A DNA stretch of 16,708 bases from Clostridium sp. UBA6640 (GTDB lineage Bacteria > Bacillota > Clostridia > Clostridiales > Clostridiaceae), in the NCBI RefSeq assembly GCF_002455975.1, contig NZ_DKLM01000155.1, positions 12,259 through 28,966 of the forward strand. The letters run 5' to 3'. Position 1 is the first letter of the stretch; each line of letters begins with the position of its first letter. Below are positions 1 through 8,603 of this stretch, in pieces. The notes below the pieces were generated by a model, which worked only from the letters and a program-made list of their open reading frames with translations, was not told the DNA's origin and did not search any database. Position numbers and translations under genes: made by a program.

Positions 1-112
1 AATAGATTTTTAATAAAAGTGACTGTGTCACATGAAAAGAAGTCAATTGAAAATTTCTCTTATAAAAGAAAAATATCAATAATTGTCCATTGTCAATCAT
101 CAACTCTCAATT
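1..112 (-). repeat. Interspersed palindromic repeat, copy A (cut by window edge)
   Basis: This is the inner and terminal part of the same element that is complete at 8655-8838, in the same orientation as that copy. Shared blocks are AATAGATTTTTAA at the start, the short palindrome AAGTGAC-TGT-GTCACAT (17-33), and a decayed form of the ACTTCTCC stem (53-74, changed mostly by C-to-T and G-to-A). The terminal block 80-112 is the reverse complement of the kind of sequence that begins copies C and D. The other end lies outside the window. Strand is arbitrary. No coding potential is visible. Confidence 0.7.
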
Positions 113-375
113 TTATGTTGATGTAAACTTAAATAATTTAATAGCACAATTTTATGAATTCATAGATTGAATTTAGAAGTGACATATCTATATTTATCCA
201 TTTTTTTGATTTAAATTCTTTAAATTTTAATTTTTAATTAAAAAAAGCATTTTATAATTAATTTTATGAGGATTTTTAGCTATTAAATGTCGCTTTTTGT
301 AATATATGCTATTGTAAATTTATATATATTATGGGAAAATATTTTTAGAATGATAATTCTATAATTGGAGGTAAA

Positions 376-3300
376 ATGATTAAAAAAATAAAAAAAATAA
401 ATATATTTGTTATTGCAGTAATTTTCAGCTTATTTTTTAATGAATTTCTTGTACAAGCTATAGAAAATAACTTTAAGTTTAGAAGAATAACTATTAAGGA
501 GGGCCTATCTCAATCTTCCGTAGAGTGTATTTTTCAAGATAGTAAAGGCTATATGTGGTTTGGCACAACAGATGGATTGAATAGATTTGATGGTCACGAA
601 TTTAAAGTTTATAAGTATAACCTTAATGATGATAACAGCTTAACATCTAATTACATAAACTCAATTATAGAAGATAACGAGGGCTTTTTATGGGTAGGTA
701 CTACTAAGGGATTAAATAGGTTAGATACCTATACAAATGAAATTACTAGGTATGTAAATGACCCTCATAATATTAAGAGTTTATCATCTTATAATGTATG
801 GGATGTTATGGAGGATAGTAAAGGATATATATGGGTTGCAACGGATAAGGGGTTAAATAAATACGATAAAAAAACAAATACCTTTATAAGATATTTCTTT
901 GATAAAAATGATAATAATAGTTTAAGTCATGATTTTATTACTTCATTATATGAAGATAGTAATGGACTAATTTGGGTTGGAACTAAGAATGGATTAAATA
1001 GTTTTAATGCTGAAAAAAATTTATTTACAAGATATACCCATGACAGTTTAAATACAAATAGTATTAGTAATGATTATATAGCTAAAATTTATGAAGATAT
1101 AAATAAAGATATTTGGATAGGTACTTTTAGAGGTGGATTAGACAAATATAATAAAAAAACTAATAAATTTACGCATTATAAAAGCGGCAATAAAAAGAAT
1201 CAATTACAATCTAACTCTATTCAAAGTATTTTTCAGGACAGTATAGGAACTTTATGGATAGGGACAGAAAATGGATTAAGTAAATACAATAGGGATACTG
1301 ATGACTTCTTTACATATAAAAATAAATATTATGATTCAGATAGTTTAATAGATAATAATGTGTTAAATATATATGAAGATAAAGCTGGTATGCTTTGGAT
1401 AGGAACATACAGCGGTATAAGCATGCTCAATCCTGATTCCAAGTTTAACCATTACAGGAAGAATGAAACTGAAAAAGATAGCTTAAATGACAATATGATA
1501 AATGGAATATATGTGGATAACGAAAATGTAATATGGGTTGGCACTAATAGTGGAGGGCTCAATTCTATTAATAGAAATAATGGAGAAGTAAGGCAATATA
1601 CAAATGATCCTAATAATGATGAAAGCATTAGCAATAATCGCATTTGGTCAATTACTGAAGATAGAGATGGCGATTTATGGATGGCTACTAGTGATGGATT
1701 AAATAAATTTGATAAGACTACAGAAAAATTTACTAGATACTTCAATAATAACAACAATAAAAATAGTTTAATAAACAATGAAGTAAGATATGTATACGAA
1801 GATAGTAAAGGAATTATATGGATTGGTACACGTCATGGCTTAGATTCTTTTGATAAGGAAAAAGAGGAATTTACTAATTACAATTGGTTATTTAGTAGTA
1901 ATGGAGTAAAAGACTATTACATCTCTTCAATTTATGAAGATTCTAATGGGGCTTTATGGCTGGGTTGTGGAGTAGAAGGTGGACTAATCAAATTTAATAG
2001 AAAAACTAATAAGATAAAGAATTATAAATATGATAAAAAAAATAGCAACAGCATTAGTAATAATAGTATAGAATCCATAGCAGAAGATAAAGATGGAAAC
2101 TTATGGATTGCAACTCATTATGGTTTAAATAAATTTAATAAAGAAAAAGAAGAATTTATTAGATATACTGAAGATGATGGTCTTTGTAATAATTATGTTT
2201 ACGGAGTTCTAATAGATAAACTTGGTAACCCATGGGTAAGTACAAATGGTGGATTGGCCAAAATAGATGTATATTATAATAGAATTATAAATTTTAACAT
2301 TAACGATGGGTTGCAAAGCAATGAATTTAATGGGTATTCATATTTTCAAAGTAAGTCAGGAGAAATGTTTTTTGGAGGGGTAAATGGATTAAATAGTTTT
2401 TATCCAGAGGATTTATCGAAAAAGTATTATTCATCTAAAGTGGTGATAGAGTCTTTTTCTATAAATGGTAAACCTATCAATATTAGAAATGAAATAAAGC
2501 TTAATCATAATCAAAAGAATTTTTCTTTAGATTTTTTCTTACCAAATTATGAAAATCCAACTAAAACAAGGTATGCCTATATATTGGAAGGCGTTGACAA
2601 GAAGTGGGTATATTCGAAGTATAGAAATTATGCTAACTATACCAATATTAAGCATGGAAAATATACTTTTAAAGTAAAGGCAAGGAATAGTAATGGCATA
2701 TGGAGTGAGGTTACAGAAATACCTATTACAGTTTTAAGGCCTCCTTGGAAAACTTGGTGGGCATATCTATTATATACTTTATTAATTCTAGTAGTTATAT
2801 ACGTAGTTTGGAACTATGTAAGCATACTTGAAAGTTTAGTAAAACAAAGAACTATTCAGCTAAACAATAAACTTGAAGAAAATGATAAGTTGTATAACAG
2901 GCTCATAAAAAATGAACAGTTTAAAAATAAGTACTTTATTAACTTATCTCATGAGCTTAGAAGTCCGCTAAATGTAATATTATCTGCAGTTCAATTATTT
3001 GAAAAGATGTGTAAGGAGGATGTTATATTCGAAAAAGATACATTAAGTAGATATATGGGTATAATAAAGCGTAATTCTAATAGTCTTTTAAATACTATCA
3101 ATGAACTTATAGATACCTCAAAAATTGAATCTGGAAGCTATAGATTAAATATTGATGAGGAAAATATTATATATTTAGTAGAAGACATAGCATTATCTAT
3201 GAAAGAGTTTGTAGAAAGTAACGGTATAGAGCTTATAATAGATCCAGAAGTTGAAGAGAAATTTATTGAATGTGATGCCAGAGATATAGAAAGATGCATT

Positions 3301-3636
3301 ATAAACTTAATATCTAATGCTGTTAAATTTACTGAAGAAGGCGGAACTATATGGGTTAATATATATGACAAAGAGGATTTTATTGAAATATCAGTAAAAG
3401 ATACCGGCGCTGGTATTGCAAAAGAATATCATGAAATAATATTTGATAGATTTGGACAAGCAGATAATGATATATCAAAGCAGAAAATAGGTAGTGGAAT
3501 AGGTCTTACCTTAGTAAAATCATTAGTTGAATTGCATGGTGGAAATATAAAAGTAATAAGCGAAATAAATGAAGGAAGTAACTTTATAATTACTTTACCC
3601 ATTAAGCAGAAGTCAATAAACCATGAAAATATTTAG
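376..3636 (+). CDS. Two-component sensor histidine kinase with double beta-propeller sensor (Reg_prop/Y_Y_Y type)
   Basis: Membrane sensor kinase of 1086 residues. The N-terminal hydrophobic segment (about 8-28) is a signal anchor. From about 57 to 672 there are fourteen repeats of the form (I/L/M)W-x-G/A-T-x-x-G-L-N-x-(F/Y), the two-component-regulator propeller motif; fourteen fits two seven-bladed propellers. A Y_Y_Y immunoglobulin-like domain follows (about 725-788), then a second membrane helix (about 794-816) and a short coiled coil. The kinase core has the phospho-acceptor His859 (LSHELRSP), N-box NLISNA (978-982), G1 box DTGAG (1009-1013) and G2 box GSGIGL (1039-1044). It would sense an extracellular ligand and phosphorylate a response regulator. 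No receiver or AraC output domain follows, unlike Bacteroides hybrid proteins, and no response regulator lies in the window. GGAGG at 367-371 supports the start. The ligand is unknown. Confidence 0.93.
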   Translation: MIKKIKKINIFVIAVIFSLFFNEFLVQAIENNFKFRRITIKEGLSQSSVECIFQDSKGYMWFGTTDGLNRFDGHEFKVYKYNLNDDNSLTSNYINSIIEDNEGFLWVGTTKGLNRLDTYTNEITRYVNDPHNIKSLSSYNVWDVMEDSKGYIWVATDKGLNKYDKKTNTFIRYFFDKNDNNSLSHDFITSLYEDSNGLIWVGTKNGLNSFNAEKNLFTRYTHDSLNTNSISNDYIAKIYEDINKDIWIGTFRGGLDKYNKKTNKFTHYKSGNKKNQLQSNSIQSIFQDSIGTLWIGTENGLSKYNRDTDDFFTYKNKYYDSDSLIDNNVLNIYEDKAGMLWIGTYSGISMLNPDSKFNHYRKNETEKDSLNDNMINGIYVDNENVIWVGTNSGGLNSINRNNGEVRQYTNDPNNDESISNNRIWSITEDRDGDLWMATSDGLNKFDKTTEKFTRYFNNNNNKNSLINNEVRYVYEDSKGIIWIGTRHGLDSFDKEKEEFTNYNWLFSSNGVKDYYISSIYEDSNGALWLGCGVEGGLIKFNRKTNKIKNYKYDKKNSNSISNNSIESIAEDKDGNLWIATHYGLNKFNKEKEEFIRYTEDDGLCNNYVYGVLIDKLGNPWVSTNGGLAKIDVYYNRIINFNINDGLQSNEFNGYSYFQSKSGEMFFGGVNGLNSFYPEDLSKKYYSSKVVIESFSINGKPINIRNEIKLNHNQKNFSLDFFLPNYENPTKTRYAYILEGVDKKWVYSKYRNYANYTNIKHGKYTFKVKARNSNGIWSEVTEIPITVLRPPWKTWWAYLLYTLLILVVIYVVWNYVSILESLVKQRTIQLNNKLEENDKLYNRLIKNEQFKNKYFINLSHELRSPLNVILSAVQLFEKMCKEDVIFEKDTLSRYMGIIKRNSNSLLNTINELIDTSKIESGSYRLNIDEENIIYLVEDIALSMKEFVESNGIELIIDPEVEEKFIECDARDIERCIINLISNAVKFTEEGGTIWVNIYDKEDFIEISVKDTGAGIAKEYHEIIFDRFGQADNDISKQKIGSGIGLTLVKSLVELHGGNIKVISEINEGSNFIITLPIKQKSINHENI

Positions 3637-3721
3637 TTTTAAATAAAACTTTAATATGGCACAGTTAGTAAATATTTATAAAAAAAATAATAGGAAAATC
3701 ATTAATATTTGAAAAAATTTT

Positions 3722-3765
3722 AAAAGTAACTTTTACTTAAGCAAGGTAAGAGTTACTTTTTTATT
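3722..3765 (+). terminator. Rho-independent terminator of the sensor kinase gene
   Basis: Stem of 17 pairs with two G-U wobbles: 3722-3738 (AAAAGTAACTTTTACTT) pairs with 3744-3760 (AGGTAAGAGTTACTTTT) around the 5-nt loop AAGCA, followed by a T-rich run. It lies 85 bases after the kinase stop. The remaining gap to 3947 shows only A/T-rich sequence, with no clear promoter for the next gene. Confidence 0.8.
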
Positions 3766-3947
3766 TACTTTAGGGGGAAGAGGTAAGTTTTAGGAATAAT
3801 TACTTTACATATAACTAATAATAAAAAAAACATATTTATTAGCAAAGTTTTATCGATGTTTACAACAGAAATATGACTTACCTTATTCATTAAAATACAT
3901 GTGAAAAATTTTATTAAGAATCAATTAATTATTTAGGAGATGAAAAG

Positions 3948-4982
3948 ATGAAAAAACTAAAAAGATTTTTGGCAATATTTTTAGTAGCCTTTGTTTTCAG
4001 CTGTAATATTGTTAAAGCACAAGATGCCACAAGAGAGTTTATTTCCAAAAGACCTACTCAAGAAAGTGCTAATGTGCATTTTTCTTATGTGAAAAATGGT
4101 AAAAGAATTAGAGAGGATACAATTCTTATAATAACCAGTAAGGAAAATAAAGGACTATATGCTTATTGTATTGATATGTATAAAAAATATCCTTCCTATA
4201 ATGGAACAGAATATAAATTAGGAGAAATATCAAGTAGTATAGATAAAAATAAACTAAATAAGGTTTTTGTAAATGGTTTTCCAGTTGTTAGTCCAGAGAC
4301 GCTATCACAAAAATCTGGACTTGATGAAAGAAACTATTATTCTTTAGAAGAAGCTTATGCAGTAACTCAATTAGCTCTTTGGCATTATACAGAAGCTAAT
4401 AGAGATATAATAAAATTTTCAGTAGAAGAGGATATACCAGATAAGAGAATATTACAAGGGGTTAAATATCTTATAAGTAAAGCAGAAGAAAATAAAAAAG
4501 AAAGTTTGATTACTTTTCAATATAACAAAGACAACATAAATAAAATTGCCTTTGAGAAGGAAGGATTTAACTATTTTGGACCAATAAAAATACAGGGAGA
4601 TATCGAAAGAATTGAAGACATAAAAATAAATTTACTAAACAAAAATGCAACATTGGTATATGGTAGCGGAGAAGCTGTTGGTGATACAGTGATTATAGAT
4701 AGAGAATTTTATGTAAAAACACCAAAATCAAATAAAATTTCAAATATTGACATTGATATTAGCACTAATTTAGCTAGTTACATTGAAAAATATTATGAAC
4801 CTTTTGATGCAGCTATACAGGATATTTTAGTTGCAGAGCGAGTAAACACAGTATTTAAAGATAAAATGTATATCGATATGCTACTACCTCAAACAGGTAA
4901 CATGTTCTCATCTCAATCAATATTAGGTATAGGAATATTAATGATAGGTTTAGGAGCAGTTATAATTAAAAAGCATCGATAA
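3948..4982 (+). CDS. LPXTG-anchored thioester-domain (TQXA) surface protein
   Basis: Secreted, cell-wall-anchored protein of 344 residues. A basic, hydrophobic signal peptide (1-24, likely cut after VKA) is followed by a thioester-type domain. Cys74 in the YCID motif and Gln141 in the TQLALW motif (140-145) are the pair expected to form the internal Cys-Gln thioester of Gram-positive thioester adhesins, which can bond covalently to surface amines. After a central region of about 120 residues, the C-terminus has the sortase signal LPQTG (313-317), a hydrophobic helix (about 325-340) and the basic tail KKHR. It is compact, with a single thioester domain and no long repeat stalk. AGGAGA at 3935-3940, seven bases upstream, fixes the start. 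No sortase is encoded nearby, so a housekeeping sortase elsewhere must anchor it. The role in adhesion is inferred from the family; its target is unknown. Confidence 0.88.
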   Translation: MKKLKRFLAIFLVAFVFSCNIVKAQDATREFISKRPTQESANVHFSYVKNGKRIREDTILIITSKENKGLYAYCIDMYKKYPSYNGTEYKLGEISSSIDKNKLNKVFVNGFPVVSPETLSQKSGLDERNYYSLEEAYAVTQLALWHYTEANRDIIKFSVEEDIPDKRILQGVKYLISKAEENKKESLITFQYNKDNINKIAFEKEGFNYFGPIKIQGDIERIEDIKINLLNKNATLVYGSGEAVGDTVIIDREFYVKTPKSNKISNIDIDISTNLASYIEKYYEPFDAAIQDILVAERVNTVFKDKMYIDMLLPQTGNMFSSQSILGIGILMIGLGAVIIKKHR

Positions 4983-5005
4983 ATAACAAAAATTAAAAAT
5001 ATTTA

Positions 5006-5046
5006 TATCTGATTAGGTTTATATATAAAAGAAATCTAATCAGATA
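5006..5046. promoter_or_regulatory. 15-bp inverted repeat in the ferritin upstream region
   Basis: TATCTGATTAGGTTT (5006-5020) is complementary to AAATCTAATCAGATA (5032-5046), with one G-T pair; the loop is ATATATAAAAG. It sits 27 bases before the ferritin ATG and 24 bases after the preceding stop. No T-run follows, so it is not a classical terminator. The loop contains a TATATAA sequence that could serve as a -10, but I see no good -35. It may be an operator or an mRNA hairpin. It does not match the Fur or PerR box consensus in an obvious way. Confidence 0.55.
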
Positions 5047-5072
5047 CTAATAAGAGAAAGGAAGGTGTACTT

Positions 5073-5573
5073 ATGCTTAGTGAGAAGTTAATCGAAGCAA
5101 TAAATGATCAAATCAATTACGAATTTTATTCAGCTCATTTGTATTTATCTATGGCAGCATATTGCTATAATGAAAATTTAGATGGTTTTGCGAATTGGTT
5201 TTTGGTACAAAATGAAGAAGAAAAATTTCATGCTATGAAGCTATTTAATTATATAAATCAACGAGGTGCTGCCGTAGAACTAAAAGAGATTCCAGCACCT
5301 AAAACAAAATTCAATTCTTTACAAGAAATATTTGATGAAACATTGAAACATGAGCAATTAGTCACCAAAAGATTTTATAATCTTACTGATATGGCTATGG
5401 CAGAAAAGGACTATGCTACTGTTAGTGCCCTTGAGTGGTTCAATAATGAACAAATAGAAGAAGAAGCAACTGTAAATTTAGTTATTTCTAAATTAAAACT
5501 TGTAGAAGGACCTTCTTTATACTTATTAGATCAAGAATTGGCAAGTAGAACCTTTGTAGCTCCAGCAGAATAA
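5073..5573 (+). CDS. ftnA: Ferritin (non-heme, bacterial FtnA type)
   Basis: Iron-storage protein of 166 residues, the normal length for bacterial ferritin, expected to form a cytosolic 24-mer that oxidises Fe(II) and stores ferric mineral. All di-iron ligands are present at E. coli FtnA numbering: Glu17, Glu50, His53, Glu94 and Glu130. The third-site residues Glu49, Glu126 and Glu129 are also there, as is the EEEKFHA motif around 48-54. No Met heme ligand pattern or bacterioferritin features are visible. GGAAGG at 5060-5065 lies just before the ATG. It appears monocistronic. The inverted repeat at 5006-5046 is the only regulatory candidate upstream. No convincing terminator is seen in the 150 bases after the stop. 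Confidence 0.95.
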   Translation: MLSEKLIEAINDQINYEFYSAHLYLSMAAYCYNENLDGFANWFLVQNEEEKFHAMKLFNYINQRGAAVELKEIPAPKTKFNSLQEIFDETLKHEQLVTKRFYNLTDMAMAEKDYATVSALEWFNNEQIEEEATVNLVISKLKLVEGPSLYLLDQELASRTFVAPAE

Positions 5574-5729
5574 TTTTAAAGGAGTGTAAGATATATTTTA
5601 AATTTAGCCTATGAGAACTATAGAATTCTTATAGATTTCAATTTTATTATGTTAACGTAAATTTTCGAAGCAAGTACCAAACTTTACAATATTACCACCA
5701 TAAAACTTTACTTACCCACATAATGAATT

Positions 5730-5758
5730 TTGCAAAAGTAACAACTCTATGCTACAAT
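5730..5758 (+). promoter_or_regulatory. Sigma-A-type promoter of the osmoprotectant transporter operon
   Basis: The -35 TTGCAA (5730-5735) and extended -10 TGC-TACAAT (TG at 5750-5751, hexamer 5753-5758) are separated by 17 bp. Transcription should start near 5765, giving a leader of about 50 nt before the ATPase start. The arms of a strong inverted repeat overlap the -35 and lie immediately downstream of the -10. Confidence 0.6.
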
Positions 5759-5776
5759 TAAGTTGTTGCTTTTGCA
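5731..5776. promoter_or_regulatory. Inverted-repeat operator candidate over the transporter promoter
   Basis: TGCAAAAGTAACAACT (5731-5746) and AGTTGTTGCTTTTGCA (5761-5776) are complementary at 15 of 16 positions; the 14-bp centre holds the -10. Within the arms, AGT-N4-ACT (5737-5746) and AGT-N4-GCT (5761-5770) have centres 24 bp apart. Position over the promoter suggests a repressor site, most simply for the BusR-like regulator encoded at 8935-9558. The same sequence could also fold as an mRNA hairpin only if transcription began further upstream. Confidence 0.55.
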
Positions 5777-5812
5777 GAATTGTAAAATATTTTGGAGAAA
5801 AGGAGGAAAAAT

Positions 5813-6940
5813 ATGATAGAATTTAAAAATATAAAAAAATCTTATAAAGATACATCTGTTTTAAAAAATATAAATCTAAAAATAGATAAAGGTGAGTTTG
5901 TAGTTTTCATTGGTTCTAGTGGATGTGGTAAAACCACCTTATTAAAAATGATAAATAAACTTATAAAACCTACATCAGGAGAAATTTTTATAGATGGAAA
6001 AAATATAGAAAGTGAAAATCCTATTGAATTAAGAAGAAGAATAGGGTATGTAATTCAACAAACAGGATTATTTCCTCATATGACTGTTAGGGAAAATATA
6101 GAGTTAATACCAAAGTTACAAAAGCTAGATGATAATAAGATTGAAGCTAAAACTAAAGAACTTATGGAGATGGTTGGACTAGATCCCGATAAGTTTATAG
6201 ATAGATATCCCTGTGAATTAAGTGGAGGACAACAGCAAAGAGTAGGTGTTGCAAGGGCTTTTGCTATAGATTCAGAAATAATACTAATGGACGAGCCTTT
6301 TAGTGCTCTTGACCCAATAACTAGAAGTGATCTTCAAGAAGAACTTTTTAATCTTCATCAAGAAGTTAAAAAGACTATAGTATTTGTAACACATGATATG
6401 GATGAGGCTTTAAAACTTGCTGATAAAATTTGCATTATGAGTGGAGGAGAAATATTACAATATGATACTCCAGAAAACATATTAAGAAATCCAATAGGAA
6501 CATATGTTGAAGAATTTATAGGGAAGAATAAAATTTGGAATAATCCTGAGTATATAAAAGCTAAGGATATTATGATTGAAGACCCAGTTAGAATAAGCAG
6601 TAAGAGAACAATTCTTCAAGGAATTGAAATTATGAGAAGTAAGAAGGTAGATAGCTTATTAGTAACTGATAAAAGTGGAACTTTAAATGGATTAGTTACA
6701 TTAAAGAGTATAAAGAAAAATCCGAATATGGTTTTAAAACTTGAAGATGTTATGGAAAATAACGTTATACGTGTACATGATGATGACAACTTAATAGATA
6801 TATTAGAAATTATGAATAAATATGAAATTGGATATGTTCCAGTTGTAAATAATGAAGATAAACTTGTAGGATTAGTTACTAGAAGCAGTTTAATTTCAGT
6901 GTTGAGTGAGCAATTCATAGACATGGAGGTGAATGCTTAG
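5813..6940 (+). CDS. opuCA: Osmoprotectant (glycine betaine/carnitine/choline-type) ABC transporter ATPase with CBS domains
   Basis: Cytosolic ATPase of 375 residues powering uptake of a quaternary-amine-type solute. Visible motifs are Walker A GSSGCGKT (34-41), Q-loop QQTGLFPHM, signature LSGGQQQR, Walker B ILMDEP with SALDP, and the switch His in VTHD. Two CBS domains fill the last 120 residues or so, ending in the VGLVT and LISVL segments. In S. aureus OpuCA the CBS module binds c-di-AMP and shuts the transporter down, so the same control is plausible here. The ATG at 5813, with AGGAGG six bases upstream, is preferred over an in-frame TTG at 5792 that overlaps the Shine-Dalgarno region. 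The stop TAG shares its last base with the GTG start of the next gene. Substrate cannot be fixed from this subunit. Confidence 0.92.
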   Translation: MIEFKNIKKSYKDTSVLKNINLKIDKGEFVVFIGSSGCGKTTLLKMINKLIKPTSGEIFIDGKNIESENPIELRRRIGYVIQQTGLFPHMTVRENIELIPKLQKLDDNKIEAKTKELMEMVGLDPDKFIDRYPCELSGGQQQRVGVARAFAIDSEIILMDEPFSALDPITRSDLQEELFNLHQEVKKTIVFVTHDMDEALKLADKICIMSGGEILQYDTPENILRNPIGTYVEEFIGKNKIWNNPEYIKAKDIMIEDPVRISSKRTILQGIEIMRSKKVDSLLVTDKSGTLNGLVTLKSIKKNPNMVLKLEDVMENNVIRVHDDDNLIDILEIMNKYEIGYVPVVNNEDKLVGLVTRSSLISVLSEQFIDMEVNA

Positions 6941-8517
6941 TGCAAGGTTTTTTAGAATTTTTAGTAGATAAAAAAGGTCAAATTTTTCAACTTTTATTAG
7001 AACATATTGAGCTTACAGTATTTGCAGTATTTATTGCTATATTAATTGGAATTCCGTTAGGTATATTAATAACAAGGGTTAAAAAAGTTTCTAAACCAAT
7101 ACTTATGTTAGCAAGTATTATTCAAGCTGTACCAAGTTTAGCACTATTAGGATTTTTGATTCCTGCGATAGGAATAGGTAGTAAACCAGCTATTTTAATG
7201 GTAGTGCTATATTCTTTATTACCTATAATAAAGAATACTTACACAGGACTTACTAATATAAATCCAGATATGCTAGAAGCTGCAAAGGCAATAGGTATGA
7301 CAAAAGGCCAAATCCTTAGACTTATACAAATTCCTTTAGCTCTTCCAATAATAATGGCAGGAATAAGAATTTCTACAGTAACAGCAGTTGGACTTATGAC
7401 TATAGCAGCTTTTGTTGGTGCAGGTGGATTAGGATATATGGTGTTCTCAGGAATACAAACAGTAAACAACTATATGATTTTAGCTGGAGCCATACCTGCT
7501 TGTATATTAGCTTTAGTAATTGACTTCATAGTTGGAAAAGTAGAAAAAATGGTAGCACCTAGCGGAATTAAGATGGCTGATGGTACAATGAAAATAAAGA
7601 AGGTATCTAATGGAAAGAAATCTAATAAGAATCCTTTAATAGCGGCTTTAGTATTAATAGCAATTGTGTCAGGTACTATTTTTGCATTTAGTAGAAATAA
7701 CGATAAAATAGTTATCGCCTCTAAAAACTTCTCAGAACAACTTATAGTAAGTAATATGTTAGCAGATTTAATTGAAAATGATACTGATTTGAAGGTTGAG
7801 AGGAAATTGAATCTAGGTGGAACTAATATTGCTTTTAGCGCCATAACTGCTGGAGAAGTTGATGCCTATGTAGAGTACACAGGAACAGCTCTTGTTAACA
7901 TATTGAAAAAAGATATAATAAATGATCCAAATAAAGCTTATGATATAGTATCAAAAGAATACAAGAATAAATATAATATAAAATGGTTTGATCCTATTGG
8001 ATTTAATAATACTTACGTGTTAGCAGTAACTAAGGATACAGCTGAGAAATATAATCTAGAGAGTTTTTCAGATTTAGCAAAGGTAAGTAATGAGTTAGTA
8101 ATAGGTCCGACTATAGAATTTGCTAATAGACATGATGGATATTTAGGTCTTACTGAAGACTATAATATGAATTTTAAAGATATAAAACCTGTAGATGGTG
8201 GACTAAGATATACTGCAATAGGTAATAAGAAAAGTGATGTTATAGATTCTTTTGCAACAGATGGATTGTTAAAAGCTTTTGATTTGAAGGTGTTAGAGGA
8301 TGATAGAAGCTTTTTTCCACCATATTATGCAGTACCTATAATAAGAGAAGAAACATTAAAAAAACATCCAGAACTTGAAGAAGTTATGAACAAGCTCTCA
8401 GGTAAAATAAATGATGATACAATGAGAGATTTAAACTATAAAGTAGATAAACTTGGAGAATCACCTGAAAAAGTAGCTAAAGATTTCTTAATAGAACAGG
8501 GATTAATATCAAAATAA
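6940..8517 (+). CDS. Fused osmoprotectant ABC transporter permease / substrate-binding protein
   Basis: One 525-residue protein combining permease and receptor, as in BusAB. The permease part (about 1-205) has five or more membrane helices and the EAA-loop EAAKAIGMTKGQ (113-124) that docks on the ATPase. A linker with another helix (about 232-250) tethers an extracellular OpuAC-like binding domain (about 255-525), beginning IVIASKNFSEQ and containing VEYTGT and FATDG. GTG start; GGAGGTG lies just upstream inside the ATPase gene and the two reading frames overlap by one base, so the genes are translationally coupled. Glycine betaine, choline or carnitine is the usual family substrate. Because the receptor has EYTGT rather than the RYTGT I associate with OpuCC, an ergothioneine (EgtU-type) or other substrate is possible. 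A terminator follows at 8576. Confidence 0.9.
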   Translation: MQGFLEFLVDKKGQIFQLLLEHIELTVFAVFIAILIGIPLGILITRVKKVSKPILMLASIIQAVPSLALLGFLIPAIGIGSKPAILMVVLYSLLPIIKNTYTGLTNINPDMLEAAKAIGMTKGQILRLIQIPLALPIIMAGIRISTVTAVGLMTIAAFVGAGGLGYMVFSGIQTVNNYMILAGAIPACILALVIDFIVGKVEKMVAPSGIKMADGTMKIKKVSNGKKSNKNPLIAALVLIAIVSGTIFAFSRNNDKIVIASKNFSEQLIVSNMLADLIENDTDLKVERKLNLGGTNIAFSAITAGEVDAYVEYTGTALVNILKKDIINDPNKAYDIVSKEYKNKYNIKWFDPIGFNNTYVLAVTKDTAEKYNLESFSDLAKVSNELVIGPTIEFANRHDGYLGLTEDYNMNFKDIKPVDGGLRYTAIGNKKSDVIDSFATDGLLKAFDLKVLEDDRSFFPPYYAVPIIREETLKKHPELEEVMNKLSGKINDDTMRDLNYKVDKLGESPEKVAKDFLIEQGLISK

Positions 8518-8575
8518 ATTGAGGATTAATGTGGAAATGAGTTTTATCAAAATAATTTTTAAGTAGATTTATTGT

Positions 8576-8603
8576 AGCGGCGAACATTGTTCGCCACTTT
8601 TTT
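8576..8603 (+). terminator. Terminator of the osmoprotectant transporter operon
   Basis: GC-rich stem AGCGGCGAAC (8576-8585) with GTTCGCCACT (8589-8598), one C-A mismatch, loop ATT, then TTTTTT. It lies 58 bases after the permease stop. Confidence 0.88.

Noticed and set aside
1452..1778. Minus-strand open frame inside the sensor kinase gene
   Set aside because: Low-complexity Leu/Ser-rich product antisense to propeller repeats, with no ribosome site; it is a shadow of the coding strand.
3781..3883. AGGTAAGT (3781-3788) and ACTTACCT (3876-3883) as a long-range stem or riboswitch before the surface-protein gene
   Set aside because: Only eight pairs separated by 87 bases in AT-rich DNA, and no motif of a known riboswitch class such as c-di-GMP-I.
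3948..4023. Lipoprotein signal in the thioester protein (Cys19)
   Set aside because: FVFSC is a poor lipobox, and a normal signal-peptidase site (VKA) plus a C-terminal LPQTG anchor explain localisation better.
5792..5812. TTG start adding seven residues to the ATPase
   Set aside because: The ATG at 5813 has AGGAGG at ideal spacing and gives the usual OpuCA N-terminus; the TTG lies just ahead of that ribosome site.
7239..7844. Minus-strand open frames inside the permease/receptor gene
   Set aside because: Antisense to conserved membrane helices and the receptor start; no initiation signals and no recognisable domain.
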